Source of the DNA: Bacteroidota bacterium | GTDB lineage: Bacteria > Bacteroidota > Bacteroidia > Bacteroidales > JABHKC01 | Length of the DNA: 43,081 nt | Reading direction: 5' to 3' | NCBI GenBank assembly: GCA_018692315.1 | Contig: JABHKC010000133.1 | Location: 1 to 43,081 of the forward strand | Shown: positions 1 through 7,923 of the stretch, in pieces | Layout of the letters: each line of letters begins with the position of its first letter | Numbering within the stretch: position 1 is the stretch's first letter | Notes under the pieces: model-generated | Databases searched by the model: none | Seen by the model: the letters and a program-made list of their open reading frames with translations, nothing else | Told to the model about the DNA's origin: nothing | Made by a program: the position numbers and the translations under genes

Positions 1-294
1 GTTTCAATTCCAAAATGGTACGATTAAATTATAAATTAAAGTTGGATAGGTTCGCATGTATTGTAATGTTTCAATTCCAAAATGGTACGATTAAATTAAT
101 GTTGATTTGTAAAAATTACAGCCTCTACAACTGTTTCAATTCCAAAATGGTACGATTAAATTCGGCTGATTCCGTTGCAGATGCAACTTCTTTATCAATG
201 TTTCAATTCCAAAATGGTACGATTAAATTAAATATATCAGGTTATTTTGCAGTTCGTCATAAACGTTTCAATTCCAAAATGGTACGATTAAATT
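1..294 (-). CRISPR. Type I-B CRISPR array, 5 repeats visible, truncated by window start
   Basis: Five identical 30-nt repeats lie at 1-30, 68-97, 133-162, 200-229 and 265-294. They are separated by unique spacers of 37, 35, 37 and 35 nt. The window opens on the first base of a repeat, so the array probably continues to the left. Read on the minus strand, the repeat ends in ATTGAAAC, the usual 8-nt 5' handle of type I-B crRNAs cut by Cas6. This puts the leader on the right, between the array and cas2, and makes transcription co-directional with the cas genes. All five repeats are identical, which suggests an active or recently active array. The repeat at 265-294 is the leader-proximal, newest end. 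Spacer targets cannot be assigned by eye. Confidence 0.97.
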
Positions 295-511
295 CCGTGC
301 AAAGCTATAAAAAAATATGTTGATTTTCACTGAATTAGAAAATAAAATACTCTTTCTTTGACTTAGAAAATCGTCGATCTGCAATGCCTTAAAAATGTCA
401 GGGCTTCGACAATGGTGCGCAAGGGCTTAATAATCAGCATATCAATGAACGTTTGCTTTTTTATACCTGATATATATTACTTCGTTTGATAGTGTTTTTG
501 GACTTCGACAA
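295..511 (-). promoter_or_regulatory. CRISPR leader region
   Basis: This is the non-coding stretch between the cas2 stop codon and the leader-proximal repeat. It is AT-rich except for a more GC-rich block at about 370-430, which includes a short palindrome (ATCGACGAT read on the minus strand). Position, orientation and lack of a plausible ORF support a leader that would promote pre-crRNA transcription and guide Cas1-Cas2 integration. No experimentally defined leader motif was matched. Confidence 0.7.
300..307 (-). promoter_or_regulatory. Candidate -7 element for pre-crRNA, abutting the first repeat
   Basis: The minus strand reads TAGCTTTG, an exact match to the Bacteroidota -7 consensus TAnnTTTG, five bases from the first repeat. 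Transcription would then start at or just inside the leader-proximal repeat. No exact TTTG -33 box sits about 19-21 bp upstream, so the assignment rests on the -7 match and its position. Confidence 0.4.
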
Positions 512-775
512 CTATAAAAAATTATCTAATTTGTTTTTTTCTGTTCCTACTACTTGTTTTTCTAACCATTTTTCTTCCCTGCTTTTAAATATTATAAGAC
601 TGTCATTTTCTTCCTTCATAATGTTTTTCGCTCGCAAAATTAATTCTTTTAGTTTAACTTCCGTAATTTCTCCTTCGAAAACCGAGTTTTGTATCCAATT
701 CAGATACTGTCGGCAAAGTTTCAGCATTTTTCCTACTCGTTTTTCGCCAATATCATATACTAATATCACATACAT
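512..775 (-). CDS. cas2: CRISPR-associated endonuclease Cas2
   Basis: This 87-aa protein begins MYVILVYDIGEKRVGKMLK, the typical Cas2 ferredoxin-like first strand with its conserved Asp after VYD. The motif QNSVFEGEIT follows at about residues 29-38. Cas2 dimers form the central part of the Cas1-Cas2 integrase that inserts new spacers at the leader end. Length is normal for the family. It is the last gene of the operon, 15 bp after cas1, and directly precedes the leader. No truncation or odd residue was seen. Confidence 0.96.
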   Translation of the reverse strand: MYVILVYDIGEKRVGKMLKLCRQYLNWIQNSVFEGEITEVKLKELILRAKNIMKEENDSLIIFKSREEKWLEKQVVGTEKNKLDNFL

Positions 776-790
776 AATGCTTTTTTTAGT

Positions 791-1795
791 TTACCACCAA
801 ATTTTAAATCCTTTGTAGGTCGTTATTCCCAATAAATGCTTTTGCAGTTTATATGCTTCGAGTTTTATTAAGTGTTTGTAGCTAACTTTCTTTTTTAGGC
901 TTCTGTGCATGATGGTTTCTTCGAGCCGTTCTTCCCAGGCTTTAATGAATTTTTGTTTTGCACCCTCTTTTAGCAGAATGCCATTGACTTTTTTGTCGAA
1001 ATCGGTTTTTGAAATCATTTGTTTGTTCAGCACTTTGAAAATTACTCTATCGACCAGCATTGGCTTGAAAACCTCTGCCAAATCTAATGCAAGCGAATAT
1101 CTTCTCTCGCCCGGACTATGAAGATAGCTGATCGTAGGATTCAACTGTGTTTGGTGTATCGAACGCAACACCTGAGAATAGCAAATCATATTTCCGAACG
1201 AGATGAGAGCATTTACAGGGTCTTTGGGCGGTTGTTTGTTTCTGCCGTCCATTTCAAAATGCTTGAGAATTTCGTTAAATGCTTCATAATATTTTTTCCT
1301 GATGTTTCCTTCAATCCCCATCAACTCGTTTATTTCTTTTACATTAGAAATTGATTGTCTAAGTTTTTCAATTTCCTCGATAATTTTCCTCAGGTCTTTT
1401 CCTCTCGAATTATAATAATTCAGATTTTTTAGAATATTATGGATTGCTGCATTGATTATTTCCCGGGCAATTTCTATTCTTTTGTTTTTTGAACTAAAAT
1501 ATTTGACCTGACTGACCAGCATTTTTCCCGACAAAAGATAATCTTTCGATAGAAAAGAGCCAGTATAATTCTCATAATAATCGAAAAAATGGACAGCTAT
1601 TTCGTTCTTGCCTAAAAAGTTGTACATTGCTGAATTGGCATCAACAGAACCGAAACAGTAGAGTTGGTCAACTTGTTCTACAGGCAGAAATCTGGGTTTC
1701 CCATCCTTACCTTCTTCATTTATCGGAGTAAATTTCAGTGTATTATCTTTTCTCGAAAGACGGCCCGGATTAAAAATGTAATAGCTTTTTTTCAT
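791..1795 (-). CDS. cas1: CRISPR-associated endonuclease Cas1 (type I-B)
   Basis: The 334-aa protein begins MKKSYYIFNPGRLSRKDNTL, typical of the type I-B Cas1 N-terminus. The C-terminal catalytic lobe has a helical region with SYLHSPGERRYSLALDLAE at about residues 224-242. It contains the conserved H-x-P-G-x-x-R-x-S-L-x-L-D-x-A-E pattern that holds metal-binding residues. Cas1 is the integrase subunit for spacer acquisition and works with Cas2; Cas4 next door probably trims and orients prespacers. The gene ends 15 bp before cas2. Length and motifs indicate an intact protein. Confidence 0.97.
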   Translation of the reverse strand: MKKSYYIFNPGRLSRKDNTLKFTPINEEGKDGKPRFLPVEQVDQLYCFGSVDANSAMYNFLGKNEIAVHFFDYYENYTGSFLSKDYLLSGKMLVSQVKYFSSKNKRIEIAREIINAAIHNILKNLNYYNSRGKDLRKIIEEIEKLRQSISNVKEINELMGIEGNIRKKYYEAFNEILKHFEMDGRNKQPPKDPVNALISFGNMICYSQVLRSIHQTQLNPTISYLHSPGERRYSLALDLAEVFKPMLVDRVIFKVLNKQMISKTDFDKKVNGILLKEGAKQKFIKAWEERLEETIMHRSLKKKVSYKHLIKLEAYKLQKHLLGITTYKGFKIWW

Positions 1796-1943
1796 TCGTT
1801 CGGAATTTATGCTATGGTTTATGGATTGGTTGTAATTATTTGTGAATCTGCGACTTATTAATATTCATACTCATATATGTTTAAAAACTAATCATGGATG
1901 TTTCATTACATTATTTTGTTTATTATTTTTCCGAATTTCATAT

Positions 1944-2444
1944 TTAGTTTACGAAACAAAAATCGAAGTACGAACATTTTTTGCAGATTGTCTTTTCTTC
2001 TATTTCAGGCACATGTTCAGAGCTTGCAATTTCAGAAATATCATGTTCAATTTCTATGATTCTTTCAATATCAATTGATGACAAATACACTTCTTTCTTT
2101 TTTCGTTCTTTTGGATATTCCAGCACTCCGCTTATCCCGTCTATTCCGGCTTGCTCCATTATGTAGATGTAGTATTTTAGTTGCCAAATGTGAGCTTCTT
2201 CTAATTTTTCCGATTTCTTTATCTCGTGAATGATTTTGTTTTTTGCATCGTAGAAATCTATTTTGATTCCTCCGATAGTAATTTCTTCGTATTTCGCAGA
2301 CCGTTGCGGATAGATGGTCTCATGTATCAATTTTCCTTCGAAAACCATATCGCTCGAATGTTCCATTTGTATTCCGTTGGCAAAAAGCCAGAGTTTTCGA
2401 CTACATACAAAATAGTAGTTGATATGAGTGCCGGTTATTTGCAT
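1944..2444 (-). CDS. cas4: CRISPR-associated exonuclease Cas4
   Basis: The 166-aa protein has the Cas4 pattern. An N-terminal Cys sits in YYFVCSRKLWLF (about residues 11-22). RecB-type nuclease elements follow, with IDFYDAKNKIIHEIKKSEK containing the D..E.K core at about 63-81. A C-terminal cysteine cluster CKKCSYFDFC at about 154-163 completes the Fe-S cluster. Cas4 processes prespacers and selects PAM-containing DNA for Cas1-Cas2. A 148-bp gap separates it from cas1. The 265-bp gap upstream carries a MITE-like repeat, so its promoter or read-through context is unusual. Confidence 0.95.
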   Translation of the reverse strand: MQITGTHINYYFVCSRKLWLFANGIQMEHSSDMVFEGKLIHETIYPQRSAKYEEITIGGIKIDFYDAKNKIIHEIKKSEKLEEAHIWQLKYYIYIMEQAGIDGISGVLEYPKERKKKEVYLSSIDIERIIEIEHDISEIASSEHVPEIEEKTICKKCSYFDFCFVN

Positions 2445-2477
2445 TGTGGTTTTGTTTTTTATGTGTTAAATTCTTTA

Positions 2478-2622
2478 GGCGATTTCTAAAAATGCAAATT
2501 TCTTTGTTGTTTCGATATTTTAAAATCCTTATTTCGATTAGTTCAATACATCGCATTTACAATGGTAAGCTCGGGTTTTCAAATTTCTAAAGCTATGCAA
2601 TTTACTATTTTAAGAAGCCTCC
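2478..2622. repeat. MITE-like dispersed repeat, copy A
   Basis: This stretch between cas4 and the upstream 262-aa gene is clearly related to 26635-26755. Shared blocks include CTAAAAATG, the AAATTTCTT-GTTGTTTC block, TTTTAAAATCCT and TTTACAATGGTAA. Its ends form an imperfect inverted repeat (TTTCTAAAAATGCAAATT on the left; the complement of AATTTACTATTTTAAGAAGCC on the right). It carries about 24 extra bases in the middle relative to copy B. It has no coding capacity. It interrupts the otherwise compact cas operon. Confidence 0.6.
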
Positions 2623-2709
2623 TTTAGTTTCAAAATGCTAAAATATGTGTTTCTCGAACCTAATTTTAATCACTACAGACTTTTTGTTAAAAAGCTCAAT
2701 TGCAGTAGC

Positions 2710-3498
2710 TTATATTTTTTTGAATGCCGCACATATAAAATTATCATTTTTCATCTGGTCATGCCGGTTCATTAAGCATAAAAGATTTTCCTCCCAGTCT
2801 TCCGATTGGTGCTGTTTGCATATAATGCACAAATTTGGAATAGGAACTGATTGAGGATCGATTTTTTCGCCATTATCGTTATATAAACCATTTATTTCTT
2901 CAACCTGCTCGCTTTCATTCTCATTCTCATAAAGTTCAGCCTCCTTATTCAATATTTCAATTTCTTCGGGCGATGGCAGAAGGTCTTCAATTTTAATATC
3001 AAAATCCGTGGAAGTACTACTTGTTTCTTCATCAAATTTCAATTGAGCTGCCACTTCATCGCAGGTTTTGCAGTAGCCCGGAAACGGACAGTTTTCAATT
3101 TCCATATCGCACAGTTCAATGTTGTTTCTGCCAAAAGAAACAGCAACTTGTTTTTCTTTCCAGAAATTGAAAATTACCGGATATTTTAAATGTGCAGGTA
3201 GTGTTTCCGGAAAATCGAGCTTAAAATTGAAGTATTGGAGAAGATTTTCAAGTTCTGTGGCAAGTATTGATTTTTCCTCATCGGTGAGTTTTTCGGAAGG
3301 TGGAAGATGTTCAGCCTCTATTCCTGTAATTTCGGATATCGGCTCTTCATTATCACCAAATTGTTTTTCAATAAAAGACATGTCTTCGAGTTCCAACTCG
3401 CTGTTTACATCGGCATGGTCCCAAATATCGCGTGGAGGCCTGACATTGTGAGTTGCATACCTGATATCTTCGATTAGTTGGTTTATGTAGTTTTTCAT
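2710..3498 (-). CDS. Uncharacterised Cys-rich protein in the cas operon
   Basis: I do not recognise a named family. The 262-aa product begins MKNYINQLIEDIRYATHNVRPP and is very acidic in its middle (about residues 150-210, many E and D). It has two cysteine clusters: C..(x6)CPFPGYCKTC at about 129-144, and CIICKQ with later LCLMNRHDQ and FICAAF in the last 40 residues. The C-terminal Cys pattern resembles a small zinc ribbon. The gene sits between cas3 (stop 50 bp upstream) and cas4, on the same strand. A TAnnTTTG-like box lies at 3544-3551, overlapping the cas3 stop, and could give it a private promoter. Its role could be a CRISPR accessory or simply a passenger. Confidence 0.8.
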   Translation of the reverse strand: MKNYINQLIEDIRYATHNVRPPRDIWDHADVNSELELEDMSFIEKQFGDNEEPISEITGIEAEHLPPSEKLTDEEKSILATELENLLQYFNFKLDFPETLPAHLKYPVIFNFWKEKQVAVSFGRNNIELCDMEIENCPFPGYCKTCDEVAAQLKFDEETSSTSTDFDIKIEDLLPSPEEIEILNKEAELYENENESEQVEEINGLYNDNGEKIDPQSVPIPNLCIICKQHQSEDWEENLLCLMNRHDQMKNDNFICAAFKKI

Positions 3499-3548
3499 AA
3501 AAAAAAGTGTTTATGTATAACATCAATTTCAATAATTGTTTTTCAAAT

Positions 3549-6299
3549 TTATATAAAATCAAATCGTTGACCTGATTTAATTTCTAAATACTCCTCATTT
3601 AAACCGCCTTCTATGGTATAGATATTTGATAATCCTTCTTTTCGTAATTTGTAGTACAATTGGAATTTGCTTTCATCTGTTCGAGGATTTTCAATAAATT
3701 CAGATAAATCTGACAGTTTATATATGAACACCGAAAACACGAAATTCGACATTATTCCATTTAAGATTTTTAGTTCGTAGTTTTTCTGCGTAAACTCCAA
3801 TTCTTTATTTTCTATTATTGAAACATATCTTTCCCACATCTTTTCGCCTGAAACAAAATTAGTGTTTTCGAGACAGTTATTTTTTGTAATCCATTCAAAC
3901 TCTTTATCAGAGAAACTTTTTGTACTATAGCCATTAACTGGAATATCTATCGGAACAAAAATGTTTACATTTTGGCTATCTATCAGCCTGAAATCGTGAT
4001 GAATGCCTTTAAAATCAAAACGACTGAAATTATCTAAATATTCATCCAATCCTTTTTTGTATGCAGATATATTTGTTTTAAAAATACCGGCAAATACTTT
4101 TTTGTATAATTCATCGAACGATTTATTTGATAAAATGTCTTTAATTCTTTTGGCATCAAATTTTTCAGTTTCCTGATATCTTAAATCATCGCCATATATT
4201 CGTTTTGGAGAATCGTGTTTAAACAAAAAAAGTTCGCAATTTTGTTTGTTTATATTTCTGTTTATTCGGCCAGCAAGTTGTTCGTCGCTGTCTATCAACG
4301 ATTGATTTTTGAAACCCAGGTCCATATCTATATCAACCCCTGCTTCAACAACTTGGGTTGTGATTAAAAGAACTTTCGTGTTTTTATTTCTCGGGGCTTT
4401 CAAAAAATCAATTATATATTTCCTGCGGGCTTCGAGAATAGTTCCTGATAGTACGAAAATTTCATCGTAGAATTTCCCGTTTTCGTCTTCGCATTTTTGT
4501 AATTCTCTAAAAAAAGCGCTTGCCGACTTTTTGAATATAAATTCGATTATGGTGTGAACGCTTCCCAAATAACCATCATTTCGTGTTTCTGCATACTTTT
4601 TCGATTTTTCTAAAACAATATTAGCCAGCTCGCTTAATTCTATTTTTTTGTTTAGTAAATTGGTTTTTATTTTTACCCTGCCTGCAAAATTTGGGTTTTG
4701 AAGATAATTTTTTGCGTCAGAAATGAGCGAAACAAAAGGTTTTGGTTTATATCCCGAAAGTTCAATCTCATCAATTTTTGGTAGTGTTGCCGACATTATA
4801 ATAAATTGAATATTAAATAATTCGGCATATTTAGCTATGAAGTATTTTATTTTGTCCCAATGTTCGGGGTTATAAGCCTGCAATTCGTCAATAATTACAA
4901 TTGAATTTGCCAAACGATGCAACAAATAATTTGTGTCTTTTTTGTTCGATTTCAGAACATCGAAAAACTTGATGTGTGTCATCAAAGAAAAAGGATAATT
5001 CACAAATAAATTGTCGATTTGGTTGCGCTTTTCTTTTCCGTATTTTGCATCAATTTCGTTTCTGTATTCTTTTTCCTGAAAGCCCGATTTTGAATGTACT
5101 TGCGCAATCTGGTCATTTTCAAGCCCGAAGGTTTCTTTTATAGCTTTTGCAGTTTGTGTAATGAGAGTTGTAAACGGAAAAACATAAAATACTTTGTTGA
5201 TTTCCGTGTGCAGCTCTATCATTTTTCGCACAGCTATCATCGACATATTGGTTTTCCCGCCCCCAGTTGGAGCTTCTATGTAAAAAACTTTTTCGTTTTT
5301 GTTTTTTTCAATTCCGGTCAGCACTTCCGCTCCAAGTTTTTGGCGAATAAAATTCAGGTTTTCGTTGCTTTTTTCTCCTAAATCGTCAAGGCTTTTGTGC
5401 AGATATTTCTCTTTGTTTTTGATTAATTCTCCGTTCCAAGGAGCTTTATCATTTTTGTCAAAATTCACAAAAAGTTTTTTCTTAAACTCATTGGTAATCA
5501 GTCCAAAATCTTCTTCCGATTTTAGCTCAATGTCATTCATATAATGCGAAGTTGCCAAATAATCGGAAGCAGTAAGCAATGAGTAGTTTAGTTTTAGTAG
5601 GGCGAAAAGCGGGAAGAAATCGAAATTGTTATTATTAATCTTATCATCGAAATATTCCCATAACTTATGTTCATTTTCAAAAAAACTACTTGAAAACTCA
5701 AACGTAATTTCGTTACCAAAAATTTCTAAAAACCGGTGTATGGATTTTATTTTGTCTTTTTCAAAATCGTAATCTTTATTAATACTGCCTGAATGATGTT
5801 TAATAATAGGAATGGCAAACAAAAAAGCATATGCCCAAAGTATAGACTTATTTTCATTGGTCAGTGAGCTATTATGAATTTCGTTAAAATGATAATTGAG
5901 AAATATGTATGCACTTAAAAACGAATGTTCAGACCCTATTTTAATGCTTTTGTCCTGTGGAAAGAATATTGTATTTTGCATCCTTTCTGTCTGAAAATTA
6001 GGGTTTATTTTTCCGAAATCGTGGAATACAATTGAATCAAGAAACATTCGTTTCAAATGATTTCCTGCGGCACTGCTTCCAAAACATATGCTTTTGATGA
6101 GGTTATCTATAATCTTTTCAATTTTATTAAGCTCTACAAGGCGCAAAAAACAATCTTTCACCTCATAAATATGTTCTTGCAATGTTTCTTTTTGTTTTTG
6201 GGTATGTGTATGAGCTTTGAACTCTTTTTTTTCTTTGAAAATGGATTCAATCTTAATGTTATTTTTCGAGATACTTTTAAAAGACCTGAATGATACCAT
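3549..6299 (-). CDS. cas3: CRISPR-associated helicase/nuclease Cas3 (HD fused)
   Basis: The 916-aa protein has an N-terminal HD nuclease and a C-terminal SF2 helicase. HD residues include H43, the HD pair at 93-94 (VFHDFGKINP), HH at 168-169 and D246. The helicase has Walker A APTGGGKT (343-350), motif II DELQ (471-474), motif III SAT (503-505) and motif VI EQLAGRINR (673-681). Motif II reads DELQ rather than the more common DExH. Cas3 is recruited by the Cascade R-loop and degrades the target strand. The start overlaps the cas5 end by 23 nt, implying translational coupling. Everything expected is present, so it looks functional. Confidence 0.96.
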   Translation of the reverse strand: MVSFRSFKSISKNNIKIESIFKEKKEFKAHTHTQKQKETLQEHIYEVKDCFLRLVELNKIEKIIDNLIKSICFGSSAAGNHLKRMFLDSIVFHDFGKINPNFQTERMQNTIFFPQDKSIKIGSEHSFLSAYIFLNYHFNEIHNSSLTNENKSILWAYAFLFAIPIIKHHSGSINKDYDFEKDKIKSIHRFLEIFGNEITFEFSSSFFENEHKLWEYFDDKINNNNFDFFPLFALLKLNYSLLTASDYLATSHYMNDIELKSEEDFGLITNEFKKKLFVNFDKNDKAPWNGELIKNKEKYLHKSLDDLGEKSNENLNFIRQKLGAEVLTGIEKNKNEKVFYIEAPTGGGKTNMSMIAVRKMIELHTEINKVFYVFPFTTLITQTAKAIKETFGLENDQIAQVHSKSGFQEKEYRNEIDAKYGKEKRNQIDNLFVNYPFSLMTHIKFFDVLKSNKKDTNYLLHRLANSIVIIDELQAYNPEHWDKIKYFIAKYAELFNIQFIIMSATLPKIDEIELSGYKPKPFVSLISDAKNYLQNPNFAGRVKIKTNLLNKKIELSELANIVLEKSKKYAETRNDGYLGSVHTIIEFIFKKSASAFFRELQKCEDENGKFYDEIFVLSGTILEARRKYIIDFLKAPRNKNTKVLLITTQVVEAGVDIDMDLGFKNQSLIDSDEQLAGRINRNINKQNCELFLFKHDSPKRIYGDDLRYQETEKFDAKRIKDILSNKSFDELYKKVFAGIFKTNISAYKKGLDEYLDNFSRFDFKGIHHDFRLIDSQNVNIFVPIDIPVNGYSTKSFSDKEFEWITKNNCLENTNFVSGEKMWERYVSIIENKELEFTQKNYELKILNGIMSNFVFSVFIYKLSDLSEFIENPRTDESKFQLYYKLRKEGLSNIYTIEGGLNEEYLEIKSGQRFDFI

Positions 6300-7050
6300 T
6301 GTTTTTTAATTTTAAGATCATAAAATTTACTTCATAATTAGCCTTTAATGTCCAATTGGTAAAGGCAAAACTTTCATATTTATATTGATAATTCTTATTG
6401 CCAATATCTGTATATCCTATCGGCAATCTTTCGAAATAAGAAAAAGTATTGCCGGATTCAATGCTAAACGGGCTAAACGCTTGTATGTATTTAGAACCTT
6501 CTACCGGTTGGTTTTTTATGTAAATTGATTTTATTTTAAAACTTTCATTCGGTTTAAATTCCTCAAAATCATGTACTGTATATTTTTTCCACCAAACCGA
6601 AAATTCGTTTTTCCCCAAATATGGCAAATATTCTGCGTAGTATTTTGAAAGGTTTTCATCGGCTTTTCGATGGGTTTCGTTTTCGGTATCGAAAAAGAAA
6701 TAGCAGCGATATGCTGGGGCTACAAGTGTTTGTTCGGTTATCATTAGATTACCGCCTTGTTCTTTGCTTGCCATTCCGGTTGTATTGTTATAAGTAACTG
6801 TTGTTTTTTGGAAATTACCTTTTTCGTGATTTAAGGGTTGAATCCCAATTTTTAAATCCTGAAAACTTAAATAATAATCAGGTAAAACGCCTTTTTCCTT
6901 AAAACCGCTTTCGCCTGCAATTGCTCCCAAAATACCTAATAACGAAGGTTTATGCAACATGTTAAATGTTAAGTAAATAGGTTCATTTGTGTCGGGCTTT
7001 TTTAACATGCCGAAATCGGCAAATATATCTATTGAAACGAGTTTTTGCAT
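6277..7050 (-). CDS. cas5: CRISPR-associated protein Cas5 (type I-B)
   Basis: The 257-aa RAMP-type protein begins MQKLVSIDIFADFGMLKKPD and has the Cas5 fold signatures, including PSLLGILGAIAG at about 35-46 and YRCYFFFDT further on. In type I-B Cascade it binds the 5' handle of the crRNA and contacts Cas8b. Its ATG follows the AbiEii toxin stop codon by only 3 nt (TAG AAA ATG on the minus strand), and its 3' end overlaps cas3 by 23 nt. Its ribosome binding site must therefore lie inside the toxin gene, so cas5 translation may depend on toxin translation. Confidence 0.93.
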   Translation of the reverse strand: MQKLVSIDIFADFGMLKKPDTNEPIYLTFNMLHKPSLLGILGAIAGESGFKEKGVLPDYYLSFQDLKIGIQPLNHEKGNFQKTTVTYNNTTGMASKEQGGNLMITEQTLVAPAYRCYFFFDTENETHRKADENLSKYYAEYLPYLGKNEFSVWWKKYTVHDFEEFKPNESFKIKSIYIKNQPVEGSKYIQAFSPFSIESGNTFSYFERLPIGYTDIGNKNYQYKYESFAFTNWTLKANYEVNFMILKLKNNGIIQVF

Positions 7051-7053
7051 TTT

Positions 7054-7923
7054 CTATGAGTTTAGAATTTTTTCTATAAATTGTCTAAGCTTATTATAAA
7101 CTTTGTCGAAGTCGGGCAATTCACCGGCAGGCAAATGGTTTCCTAAACTGCTTTGCCATGCACGCTTGTTAGTTCGTCCTTTTATAAGGTTTACAAAATC
7201 ATGGGTATCATTAATCTTGATGCCTTTGCTCTTTGCTTTTTCAAACAAAATGTTTTTTATTGAAGTGGAAGAATCTTCAGGTAATAAGTTACTCAGATAG
7301 TTTAGGTCGTAAATATCTCGTGGGCGATTACGTTGAATTAATGAACGTAGTTTTTCTCCCAATACTTCAATGAGCGAATATGTTGGTATAATTTCTGAAA
7401 TTAATGAATTGTCGGAATATTCATGAAGTATAGGTTTTTGTTCTGCCGGTAAAAGTAGCTTTTCCGTAAAACTAATGTCAAGCTTAATTTGTGTTTGCCA
7501 TCGTGAAGGTGGCAAAGGCTTTTGATTTGGTTTGTGGTTTGCTCCCCAATATTTTATTTTAATTTCATATGCTTGCTCTTTGCCATCCGATTTTTGAATT
7601 TTCCTATTTTGAAAATGAAATTTAATTCCGCTGTTTCTTGCAGCTTTTTCAATGATTTTTTTAATTAATTTCTCATCAGCCACAATTTTTTTGCCTAATA
7701 AGGTGAAATCCAAATCTTCCGAAAATCGATAATCAGGAAAATAGCATTTCTTCAATGCAGTTCCTCCTTTGAAAACAAAACAATCTTTGATGTCCTTGAT
7801 GGAAAACATAGCGTTTAAAAAATGTCCTAAAACCCAATCTTTATCTATTGTTTCGGTCTTTAAGCTTTTACTTTCGGCAATTTTAATTATCTCTTTTTGT
7901 AATATCATATCAAGAGTTTGCAA
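7054..7923 (-). CDS. abiEii: AbiEii/AbiGii-type nucleotidyltransferase toxin
   Basis: The 289-aa protein has the DNA polymerase beta-like nucleotidyltransferase signature of AbiEii. FKGGTALKKCYF (about 51-62) is followed by RFSEDLDFTLL, which supplies the GG(S/T) and paired acidic residues. A third acidic motif lies in IKLDISF (about 148-154), and the typical EKLRSLIQR...RPRDIYDLNYL lies at about 192-214. AbiEii toxins are the effectors of type IV toxin-antitoxin and abortive infection systems and modify nucleotides or RNA. The gene overlaps abiEi by 14 nt and ends 3 nt before cas5. All catalytic motifs look intact. Finding it inside a Cascade operon is the main oddity of this locus. Confidence 0.92.
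   Translation of the reverse strand: MQTLDMILQKEIIKIAESKSLKTETIDKDWVLGHFLNAMFSIKDIKDCFVFKGGTALKKCYFPDYRFSEDLDFTLLGKKIVADEKLIKKIIEKAARNSGIKFHFQNRKIQKSDGKEQAYEIKIKYWGANHKPNQKPLPPSRWQTQIKLDISFTEKLLLPAEQKPILHEYSDNSLISEIIPTYSLIEVLGEKLRSLIQRNRPRDIYDLNYLSNLLPEDSSTSIKNILFEKAKSKGIKINDTHDFVNLIKGRTNKRAWQSSLGNHLPAGELPDFDKVYNKLRQFIEKILNS

Noticed and set aside
31-264. Self-targeting spacers against this window
   Set aside because: No match between any of the four visible spacers and the rest of the window was noticed by eye; a proper search was not possible.
15-323. 102-codon plus-strand frame at the window start
   Set aside because: It is a read-through of CRISPR repeats and spacers; the repeated FNSKMVRLN/FQFQNGTIKL strings are translated repeats.
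3549-6299. Degenerate or inactive Cas3
   Set aside because: The DELQ motif II is unusual, but the HD residues and helicase motifs I, III and VI are all present, so loss of function is not supported.
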